Shown here piece by piece: positions 1 through 6,258 of a stretch of 64,000 nucleotides of DNA. This DNA is from an uncultured Prevotellaceae bacterium. GTDB lineage: Bacteria > Bacteroidota > Bacteroidia > Bacteroidales > Bacteroidaceae. How positions within the stretch are numbered: position 1 is the stretch's first letter; every line of letters begins with the position of its first letter. The notes below the pieces were generated by a model. That model saw nothing but the letters and a program-made list of their open reading frames with translations. It ran no database searches and was not told the DNA's origin. The position numbers were made by a program, and so were the translations under genes. The stretch spans positions 1 to 64,000 of the forward strand of contig CACYYG010000013.1 in NCBI GenBank assembly GCA_902778535.1, given 5' to 3'.

Positions 1-126
1 CGATTGCCTTGCCACTGCAGACGTGATTATGTATGGGTAGCGCCCACCTTCCCCTTACCCCGTCAGGCATTACAGGGGCTTTATGCTGTCGTTAACCTGC
101 GAATTCAGTTTTTCACCCGCCAGTGA
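1..126 (+). other. Open frame entering from the left edge, possible gene tail
   Basis: Frame 1 is open from base 1 to a TGA at 124-126 (41 codons) and includes the peptide VAPTFPLPRQALQGLYAVV. There is no start codon in the window, so this could be the end of a gene or of a repeat element. I do not recognise a family. Positions 127-389 hold no gene I can support; 218-240 carries a short repeat listed separately. Confidence 0.2.
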
Positions 127-217
127 GTGCGAAAGGGGCTTGATATGATTTGTTGTGCGTGTAGATGTTTAGTTCATAGTGCCTTGCTGTTCTTATCCAC
201 TTTGCGGGCACGCTGAT

Positions 218-240
218 GCGCTCGGCTATGCCGCTTTGCT
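218..240. repeat. Short dispersed word GCGCTCGGCT(A/G)TGCCGCTT
   Basis: The 23 bases here recur with two differences at 15094-15116. Both copies lie in gene-free DNA and are flanked by CAAAGAA. The central GCxCGGC...GCCGCT part is partly palindromic. It looks like a small REP-type intergenic repeat. Confidence 0.4.
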
Positions 241-389
241 TGCAAAGAACTTGAACACGAAGGCTTTGATGCGGCTTGTTTTCTTCAGTCCGCGCGTCGA
301 AGAACTTTTTGTTGCTCAGGAACTTATAAACAAAGTTAAATTAAAGTGCTGCGGAATTTAGGTTAAGTACTTCCGACTCTTCAACAGGG

Positions 390-1907
390 TTATCCGCAAT
401 GGAAGAACTGCATGACGAGCTTCTGTATTTCGTCGGGGGAGCCCTCGATGTTCTTGCGGAGATTCACATCGTCGTGAGCCCGAAGCTGGTCGATGATGCC
501 GTCGATCATAGCCGGTGCGAAGACGCCATGCTCCTCGAAGACCTTGCGCTGACGGTTGAGGCAGTCGGCACTGGCCACGCAGGAGTCGGGCAATTGAGCC
601 AAAGATGCCAGGCGGTCGGCATTTTCGGCAGCATGTATATTCACGTTGACGTAGGTACGCTCGGCTACTTCCAGCGCATTGCTCATCTCGAAGCCGTGAC
701 GGCAGGCCACACAGAGGCCGGCCAGCAACTGGTAGAGGTCGGCAGAGCCATCGGGCGAGCGCATCTCTACGGTCTGCTTGATGCTGGTGTCATAGCTGGT
801 CTGTGGCTCCAGCGGATTAGCGGCGCGGCACATGTCGGCATCGGCAGCCCATCCCAGCGGCACACGCACCAGCACAGAGCGGTTGCGGTCGCCCCAGCAG
901 ACGTTGGTAGGCGCCTCCTGATGGGGCACCAGTCGGAAGTAGCTCATCGGGTTCTTGTTGCCAAAGGCGGTGATGGCGGGTGCGAGGTCCATCATACCGG
1001 CTATCATCTTGCGGGCACTCTCAGAGAGTACGCCGTGACTGAGCATCTGGTTCTGCCCGTCCTTCAGCATGCGCATGTGGATGTGCAGACCCGAGCCGGC
1101 CTTGCCAGTGGTAATCTTTGGAGCGAAGGTGACGTCGTAGCCCAGCTGATAGCCCAGGTTGCGAATGACCCACTTGGCCACCATCAGCTGCTCGGCTGCC
1201 TGCTCAACGGGTACCGGCAGGAACTCTATCTCGTTCTGCTCGTAGTTCTTGCCGTTGAGCGAGAAGTTGCCCACCTCAGAGTGGCCGTACTTGATTTGTC
1301 CGCCTGCCTGTGCGATATACTGCATGCAGCGGGTGCGGAAATCGCCGCTCTTGGCATAGGGCGCCGACTCATGGTATCCGCGCTGGTCCTGGGCGGGATA
1401 GACGCCCTCATCGTCGCTGATGACATAATACTCCAGCTCGCCCATGGCCTGAAACTCCATGCCGGTGACTTTGCGGAAGGCCTCGGCAGCCTTGTGCAGC
1501 GTGTGCTCCGGCGACGACTCCAGGGGATGGCCGTCCTTGTCGAAGAACGAGCAGAGCAGGGTGACGGTGGGTATCTCGGCGAAGGGGTCGACGAAGGCGG
1601 TGCGGAAACGGGGCAGTACGTAGAGGTCGCTCGAACCGGCCTGGATGAACGAGAAGAGGCTGCTGCCATCAACACGCTCGCCGCAGGTCAGGATGGTGTC
1701 GAGATAGGCCAGGTCGTTCACCACGAAATTGAGGGTTTTCAACTTGCCGTCACCGCCCGGGTACATGAAGTTCACCATGCGGATGTCGTTCTTCACCATG
1801 TAATTAATAATGTCTTCCTTCGTAAACTCTGCCGAAGGCTTCTCTAAAAACGCAACGATGGGGTTGGCGTTTAGCGCAAATAGGTTGTCAGTAATCATGT
1901 TTTTCAT
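390..1907 (-). CDS. glnA: Glutamine synthetase family protein (type I-like)
   Basis: Predicted to join glutamate and ammonia using ATP in the cytoplasm. The 505-residue protein shows the GS beta-grasp loop VDGSS (about residues 80-83), the metal-binding GELEYY segment (about 156-161), the HIHM ATP/metal motif (about 275-278), YFRLVPHQEAP (about 323-333) and the NRS phosphate-binding triplet (342-344), followed by EMRSPDGSADLY. I see no adenylylation-type NLYDLP loop, so control by adenylylation is unlikely. It is close to the length of classical GSI (about 470) plus a short N-terminal extension. It stands alone, with its own promoter at 1918-1948. A gamma-glutamylamine ligase of the same fold is a possible alternative. 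Confidence 0.85.
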   Translation of the reverse strand: MKNMITDNLFALNANPIVAFLEKPSAEFTKEDIINYMVKNDIRMVNFMYPGGDGKLKTLNFVVNDLAYLDTILTCGERVDGSSLFSFIQAGSSDLYVLPRFRTAFVDPFAEIPTVTLLCSFFDKDGHPLESSPEHTLHKAAEAFRKVTGMEFQAMGELEYYVISDDEGVYPAQDQRGYHESAPYAKSGDFRTRCMQYIAQAGGQIKYGHSEVGNFSLNGKNYEQNEIEFLPVPVEQAAEQLMVAKWVIRNLGYQLGYDVTFAPKITTGKAGSGLHIHMRMLKDGQNQMLSHGVLSESARKMIAGMMDLAPAITAFGNKNPMSYFRLVPHQEAPTNVCWGDRNRSVLVRVPLGWAADADMCRAANPLEPQTSYDTSIKQTVEMRSPDGSADLYQLLAGLCVACRHGFEMSNALEVAERTYVNVNIHAAENADRLASLAQLPDSCVASADCLNRQRKVFEEHGVFAPAMIDGIIDQLRAHDDVNLRKNIEGSPDEIQKLVMQFFHCG

Positions 1908-1917
1908 AATTTTGGCG

Positions 1918-1948
1918 CGAAGTTACAACTTTTTTGGCAATTAGCCAA
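1918..1948 (-). promoter_or_regulatory. Bacteroidetes-type promoter for glnA
   Basis: On the minus strand TTG (1946-1948) and TAACTTCG (1918-1925) are 20 bp apart. The -7 box has one mismatch to TAnnTTTG. Confidence 0.5.
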
Positions 1949-1995
1949 CTTTTTCTCGCGAAATTCTCAAGTGGAGTAGGAAGAAGTAGTAAAAA

Positions 1996-2025
1996 GGAGT
2001 TATGGGGAGTTATGGGGAGTTATGG
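1996..2025 (+). repeat. Three perfect 10-bp direct repeats GGAGTTATGG
   Basis: Units at 1996-2005, 2006-2015 and 2016-2025 are identical, about 20 bp upstream of the -33 box of the promoter at 2044-2074. This could be a binding-site array for a regulator or a simple-sequence relic. Confidence 0.7.
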
Positions 2026-2043
2026 GTCAATAGTTGCTTTTTG

Positions 2044-2074
2044 TTGTCTGTAAACAATAAAAATGCTAAATTTG
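2044..2074 (+). promoter_or_regulatory. Bacteroidetes-type promoter upstream of the 2097 relic and the 2215 gene
   Basis: TTG (2044-2046) and TAAATTTG (2067-2074) are separated by 20 bp, matching the primary sigma factor consensus of Bacteroidetes. Confidence 0.6.
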
Positions 2075-2096
2075 CATCGTTTAAAGTCCATAGACA

Positions 2097-2165
2097 ATGA
2101 ATATTATCAGCAGAAAGTATTATGCCGACAAGATTGATGGCTGGCTTGGGAAGAAATTCCTAAAG
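2097..2165 (+). pseudogene. N-terminal relic of an AAA ATPase (ATP-binding protein of the Bacteroidetes type)
   Basis: An ATG follows a good promoter and opens with ISRKYYADKIDGWLGK. This strongly resembles the first residues of the large Bacteroidetes ATPase family (AAA domain plus DUF4143-like C-terminus), in which the next residues would be the Walker A strand and GQRRVGKS. Here the similarity stops abruptly and no P-loop follows; the frame runs on into the next gene as an unrelated sequence. The best explanation is a deletion that removed almost the whole gene and left its promoter and first 20 or so codons in front of the 2215 gene. Family recognition is from memory of the N-terminal signature only. 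Confidence 0.45.
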
Positions 2166-2214
2166 AATGGTTTGTTGGCTTTTTGTTGCATTATTTTTAA
2201 AATAGAAGCAAGAC

Positions 2215-2646
2215 ATGACTCCACGCAAGATATACGTAGCCAGCAGTTGGCGCAACGAGCATTACCCCGAGGTGGTGGTTACTTTGAGGGAGGCCGGACA
2301 CGATGTCTATGACTTCCGTAATCCGCCATCGGGCGATCCGGGATTTAAGTGGAGCAGCGTGAGCGACGACTATATGGAGTGGAGCCCGCAGCAATATCGT
2401 GACATGCTGAAACATCCTAAAGCTGAGCGACAGTTCCATAATGATATTGAGGCGATGGAGGCTTGTGACACTTGTGTGCTGGTTCTGCCTTGCGGACGTA
2501 GTGCTCACACGGAGGCTGGATGGTTTGCAGGTAAGGGTAAACTGACAATAGCCTATATTCCTGAAAAGCAGGAGCCAGAACTGATGTATAAGTTATTCGG
2601 CAAGGTGTGTTGCTCGATAGTTGAATTGATAGAAGCGCTCAAGTGA
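2215..2646 (+). CDS. Nucleoside 2-deoxyribosyltransferase-like protein
   Basis: A 143-residue protein with a Rossmann-like start (KIYVASSWRN), a central acidic segment (DIEAMEACDTCVLVLPCGRSAHTEAGW split across about 82-103) and a short C-terminal helix. The GRSAHTEAG block is typical of nucleoside 2-deoxyribosyltransferase and related nucleotide hydrolase families, where the Glu is the nucleophile. These enzymes move or hydrolyse the base of deoxynucleosides in salvage. Length agrees with the family (about 140-160). It is probably transcribed from the promoter at 2044-2074, through the relic at 2097. The precise substrate cannot be read from the sequence. Confidence 0.7.
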   Translation: MTPRKIYVASSWRNEHYPEVVVTLREAGHDVYDFRNPPSGDPGFKWSSVSDDYMEWSPQQYRDMLKHPKAERQFHNDIEAMEACDTCVLVLPCGRSAHTEAGWFAGKGKLTIAYIPEKQEPELMYKLFGKVCCSIVELIEALK

Positions 2647-2680
2647 TTTGTCTGTCCTCTCGCAAATTTTAATCGAAAAT

Positions 2681-2711
2681 TTGGAGGGTTCGATTTTCTT
2701 TCGTACTTTTG
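2681..2711 (+). promoter_or_regulatory. Promoter of the coaBC-radA operon
   Basis: TTG (2681-2683) and TACTTTTG (2704-2711) are 20 bp apart, and the ATG of coaBC follows 19 bp later, so the leader is very short. Confidence 0.7.
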
Positions 2712-2730
2712 CACATTATTTATTTTGCTT

Positions 2731-3936
2731 ATGCTGAAAGGAAAGAAGATTGTCTTGGGCATTACGGGCTCGATAGCAGCCTATAAGTCGTGTCTTATCA
2801 TTCGCGAGCTGGTGAAACGCGGTGCTGAGGTGCAGGTGGTGATTACTCCTGCCGGTAAGGAGTTTCTCACCCCTATCACGCTGTCGGCATTGACGCAGAA
2901 GCCGGTCATCAGCGAGTTCTTCTCGCAACGCGACGGCACGTGGCACTCGCATGTGAAACTGGGACTCTGGGCCGATGCCATGCTGATAGCTCCCTGTACG
3001 GCTTCGACGCTGGGTAAGATGGCTAACGGAGTTGCTGATAACATGCTGATTACTACTTATCTGTCGATGAAGGCTCCAGTATTCATTGCGCCAGCTATGG
3101 ACCTCGATATGTATGCGCATCCCACGACGCAGCAGAACATGGAGCGCCTGCGTTCCTTTGGCAATCATATCATCGAGCCGCAGAGCGGTTTCCTCGCCAG
3201 CGGCCTCGAAGGCAAGGGCAGGATGGAGGAGCCGGAGAAGATTGTCGCTGTGCTGGACAGTTTCTTTGAAAAGAAAGACTTGCTGGGCAAGAAAGTGATG
3301 ATTACTGCCGGTCCGACCTATGAGAAGATTGACCCCGTGCGCTTCATAGGTAACTACAGCAGCGGTAAGATGGGTTTTGCGCTGGCTGATGAGTGTGCCC
3401 GTCGCGGGGCCGAAGTGACGCTGATAGCGGGGCCGGTCAATGTGAAATGTACCATGAATAATGTGCGTCGTGTGGATGTGGAGAGTTGCCAACAGATGTA
3501 CGACGCAGCCACTCAGGCCTTCCCCGATGCTGACGCCGCCATTCTCTGTGCCGCCGTGGCCGATTTCCGTCCTGCTACAGTGGCTGAACAGAAAATAAAG
3601 AGAGTGGGGGAGAACCTCGATATTCACCTCGTGCCCAATCCCGACATCGCCGCAGAGCTGGGAAAGAGGAAGAAGAATGGCCAGCTGCTGGTGGGCTTTG
3701 CCCTTGAGACCAACGACGAGCAGCAGAATGCCGAGAAAAAGCTGCAGAAGAAGAACCTCGACTTCATCGTGCTGAATTCGCTGCGCAACGAAGGCACCTG
3801 TTTCCGCTCCGACGAGAATCAGATAGCCATTATCAGCAGCGAAGGTCGCCGCGACTATGATAAGAAACCTAAGAACGAGGTGGCTAAGGATATCATCGAC
3901 TATCTGGCGAATAAAATTGAAGAATTGAAGAGTTGA
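2731..3936 (+). CDS. coaBC: Bifunctional phosphopantothenoylcysteine decarboxylase / phosphopantothenate-cysteine ligase
   Basis: Makes 4'-phosphopantetheine for coenzyme A in two steps. The N-terminal flavoprotein half (about 1-185) has GITGSIAAYK, the conserved His in WHSHVKLG and TASTLGKMANG. The C-terminal ligase half has ITAGPTYEKIDPVRFI, NYSSGKMG and CAAVADFRP. The start is the ATG at 2731, 19 bp after the promoter box; a TTG two codons upstream is less likely. Two signature residues of the decarboxylase differ from E. coli Dfp: PAMNxxM is PAMDLDM, and the ACG of the substrate flap is ASG, so Asn125 and Cys158 equivalents are Asp and Ser. The last codons (KIEELKS, stop) are built from the ATTGAAGA repeat. 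First gene of an operon with radA. Confidence 0.93.
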   Translation: MLKGKKIVLGITGSIAAYKSCLIIRELVKRGAEVQVVITPAGKEFLTPITLSALTQKPVISEFFSQRDGTWHSHVKLGLWADAMLIAPCTASTLGKMANGVADNMLITTYLSMKAPVFIAPAMDLDMYAHPTTQQNMERLRSFGNHIIEPQSGFLASGLEGKGRMEEPEKIVAVLDSFFEKKDLLGKKVMITAGPTYEKIDPVRFIGNYSSGKMGFALADECARRGAEVTLIAGPVNVKCTMNNVRRVDVESCQQMYDAATQAFPDADAAILCAAVADFRPATVAEQKIKRVGENLDIHLVPNPDIAAELGKRKKNGQLLVGFALETNDEQQNAEKKLQKKNLDFIVLNSLRNEGTCFRSDENQIAIISSEGRRDYDKKPKNEVAKDIIDYLANKIEELKS

Positions 3937-3939
3937 AGG
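3916..3939 (+). repeat. ATTGAAGA repeat, three units, at the coaBC/radA junction
   Basis: Units ATTGAAGA, ATTGAAGA, GTTGAAGG run through the last codons and stop codon of coaBC and end one base before the radA ATG at 3940; the last unit's GAAGG also serves as ribosome-binding sequence. Confidence 0.85.
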
Positions 3940-5334
3940 ATGGCCAAGGATAAGATAGCATACGTCTGCTCTAACTGCGGGCAGGAATCGCCGAAATGGA
4001 TAGGCAAATGCCCCGCCTGCGGACAATGGAATACGTTCCAGGAAATCAAGGTGACTGCCGCATCCTCTCCCAGTCGGGGAAGACAGGAGGTGGCTTCTGT
4101 TGCAGGCCGTGCGCTGCGCACCAGCCGTCCTGTCAGGTTGCGTGAGATAGCTGACCACGACGAGCACCGTATCTCTATGCGTGACGGCGAACTGGATCGC
4201 GTCCTCGGCGGCGGTCTTGTGCCGGGCAGCATCGTCCTCTTGGGCGGTGAGCCGGGCATTGGCAAGTCTACGCTGCTGCTGCAGACGATGCTGAACCTGG
4301 GCAGTCTTCGTATCCTCTATGTCAGCGGCGAGGAGAGCGCCCATCAGCTGAAGATGCGTGCTGAGCGCATCAACCCTGCCGCCAAGGATTCCGACACTTT
4401 CCTCATTCTTTGCGAGACGTCGCTGGAGACCATCTTCGGACACATACAGGAGGTGCAACCCGACCTCGTGGTTGTTGACTCCATACAGACCATCGCTACT
4501 GAAGATGTAGAGTCGTCGGCAGGCAGCATCGCCCAGGTGCGCGAATGTGCCAGCTCGCTGCTGCGCTTTGCCAAGACCAGCGGCGTGCCTGTCGTACTCA
4601 TCGGTCACATCACCAAGGAAGGCACGCTGGCAGGTCCGAAAATTCTGGAGCATATTGTCGACACCGTCATACAGTTTGAGGGCGACCAGCACTACACCTA
4701 TCGCATCCTGCGCTCCATCAAGAACCGCTTCGGCAGCACGTCGGAGCTGGGCATCTACGAGATGACGCAGGACGGCTTGCGACAGGTGAGCAACCCCTCA
4801 GAGCTGCTACTCAGCGAGGAACACGACGGCCTGTCGGGAGTAGCCATCAGCGCTGCCATCGAAGGTGTGCGTCCTTTCCTTATGGAGACACAGGCGCTGG
4901 TGTCGAGTGCAGCCTACGGCACTCCGCAGCGTCAGGCTACCGGCTTCGACCAGCGTCGTCTGAACATGCTGTTGGCCGTATTAGAGAAGCGCGTAGGTTT
5001 CAAGCTGATGCAGAAAGACGTCTTCATCAACATTGCCGGCGGACTGCGTTCCACTGATATGGGCCTCGACCTGAGTATCATTGCTGCCGTGCTGTCGAGC
5101 AATGTCGACACGCCCATCGAGGCAGGCTGGTGCATGTGCGGCGAGGTGGGGCTCAGCGGTGAAGTGCGTCCTGTCAGCCGTATCGAACAGCGTGTGCAGG
5201 AGGCCGCAAAGCTGGGCTTCCAGCACATCATCATCCCTCGCTACAATATGCGGGTCTTTGCCAACAAGAAGCTCGGCATAGAACTGCATCCTGTGCGCAA
5301 GGTGGAAGAGGCGCTAAGGCTCCTCTTTGGATGA
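3940..5334 (+). CDS. radA: DNA repair protein RadA
   Basis: A RecA-like ATPase that aids branch migration and processing of recombination intermediates. The 464 residues show the N-terminal C4 zinc finger (CSNCGQ...CPACGQW), Walker A GGEPGIGKST, a Walker B region (DLVVVDSIQT), the RadA-specific KNRFG motif and the C-terminal Lon-protease-like domain without catalytic Ser. Length is normal for the family (about 455-460). A low-complexity linker after the zinc finger (ASSPSRGRQEV, DNA CCTCTCCCAGTCGGGGAAGA) may be a captured hairpin repeat. It follows coaBC by 3 bp and precedes the lipoprotein gene by 52 bp of repeat. Confidence 0.95.
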   Translation: MAKDKIAYVCSNCGQESPKWIGKCPACGQWNTFQEIKVTAASSPSRGRQEVASVAGRALRTSRPVRLREIADHDEHRISMRDGELDRVLGGGLVPGSIVLLGGEPGIGKSTLLLQTMLNLGSLRILYVSGEESAHQLKMRAERINPAAKDSDTFLILCETSLETIFGHIQEVQPDLVVVDSIQTIATEDVESSAGSIAQVRECASSLLRFAKTSGVPVVLIGHITKEGTLAGPKILEHIVDTVIQFEGDQHYTYRILRSIKNRFGSTSELGIYEMTQDGLRQVSNPSELLLSEEHDGLSGVAISAAIEGVRPFLMETQALVSSAAYGTPQRQATGFDQRRLNMLLAVLEKRVGFKLMQKDVFINIAGGLRSTDMGLDLSIIAAVLSSNVDTPIEAGWCMCGEVGLSGEVRPVSRIEQRVQEAAKLGFQHIIIPRYNMRVFANKKLGIELHPVRKVEEALRLLFG

Positions 5335-5339
5335 GGAAA

Positions 5340-5393
5340 ATTGAAGAATTGAAGAATTGAAGAATTGAAGTATCAAAATTGAAGAATTGAAAC
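5340..5393 (+). repeat. ATTGAAGA repeat between radA and the lipoprotein gene
   Basis: Four units (5340-5371), a 6-base break, then two more units (5378-5393). The last unit contains the TTG start codon (5387) of the lipoprotein gene. Confidence 0.9.
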
Positions 5394-6223
5394 ACATCTC
5401 ATTTATCATAGCGCTATTGCTCCTTTGTGCTTGCGGCAAGAAGCAAACGAATGGCGAGGTGCGACAGCAGCCTACTGTCGGCGGATTGGACGACGATATG
5501 CTGCGTATTGCGGTGACGCCGACACTCGACTGTCTGCCGCTCTACCTGGCACAGCAGGAAGGCTGGTTCGACCGCGAGGGCATCAGCGTGCAGCTCGTTC
5601 CCTATCAGGCACAAATGGATCAGGACACAGCCATAGAGCGAAGTCGTGTACACGGAATGACAACAGACACGGAGCGTATGGCTTGGCTACAGCAGCACGG
5701 AACACCAGTAGAGCAGGTGGCCACCACCACGCTTTCGTGGCAGCTCATCACCAACAAGGCGGCACGTCTTACACTGCTCTCGCAGCTCGACGACAAGATG
5801 GTGGCGATGACCCGCCACTCGGCTACCGATATGCTGGCGCAACATGCCGTCGACAGCGCAGGCTTGCAGTCGGATCGTGTCTTCCGCATCCAGATCAACG
5901 ACATCAACGTGCGCCTGTCTATGTTGCAGAACGGCATCATGGACGCTATGCTCCTGCCTGAGCCACAGGCAACAGTTGCCCGCGTGGACGGTCATCCCGT
6001 GCTGATGTCGACCGACGAGATGGGCCGTCACCTTGGCGTTCTCGTCTTCCGCTCAGATGTGATGGCCGATACCGCTATGCATCGTCAGGTGGAGCGGTTT
6101 GTGAAAGTGTGGCAGCAGGCCTCCGACAGCATCGCTACCCGCGGTTTCGCCAACTATCGCGAACTGATTGCTTCTTCCTGCCATGTTAAGCCCGAAATTG
6201 TTGACTCCATTGGGAAGAATTGA
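5387..6223 (+). CDS. Substrate-binding lipoprotein, SsuA/THI5-like ABC transporter component
   Basis: A 278-residue lipoprotein: signal peptide MKHISFIIALLLLCAC with the lipobox cysteine at about residue 16. The mature part begins LRIAVTPTLDCLPLYLAQQEGWF, the typical opening of periplasmic binding proteins for organic sulphonates, thiamine precursors or nitrate (NMT1/THI5 fold), then MDAMLLPEPQA, where the second lobe closes. No permease or ATPase is adjacent, so the ligand and transport partner are unknown. The start must be the TTG at 5387, because the signal peptide begins directly there and no ATG exists in frame; this TTG lies inside an ATTGAAGA unit. The stop TGA (6221-6223) lies inside the next repeat block. 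Confidence 0.75.
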   Translation: MKHISFIIALLLLCACGKKQTNGEVRQQPTVGGLDDDMLRIAVTPTLDCLPLYLAQQEGWFDREGISVQLVPYQAQMDQDTAIERSRVHGMTTDTERMAWLQQHGTPVEQVATTTLSWQLITNKAARLTLLSQLDDKMVAMTRHSATDMLAQHAVDSAGLQSDRVFRIQINDINVRLSMLQNGIMDAMLLPEPQATVARVDGHPVLMSTDEMGRHLGVLVFRSDVMADTAMHRQVERFVKVWQQASDSIATRGFANYRELIASSCHVKPEIVDSIGKN

Positions 6224-6258
6224 AGAATTGAAGAATTGAAAAATTGAAGAATTGAAGC
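6219..6258 (+). repeat. ATTGAAGA repeat, five units, spanning stop and start codons
   Basis: Five tandem 8-mers (6219-6226, 6227-6234, 6235-6242, 6243-6250, 6251-6258). The first holds the TGA of the lipoprotein gene and the last the TTG start of the TPR gene. Confidence 0.9.

Noticed and set aside
399-1847. A 482-codon open frame opposite glutamine synthetase
   Set aside because: Antisense shadow of glnA; no promoter, no domain.
2716-4692. A 658-codon open frame on the minus strand opposite coaBC and radA
   Set aside because: It lies antisense to two clear conserved genes, has no recognisable domain, and follows from the GC-rich third positions of the real genes.
5340-5393. CRISPR array
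   Set aside because: Repeats are directly tandem 8-mers without unique spacers; no cas genes in the window.
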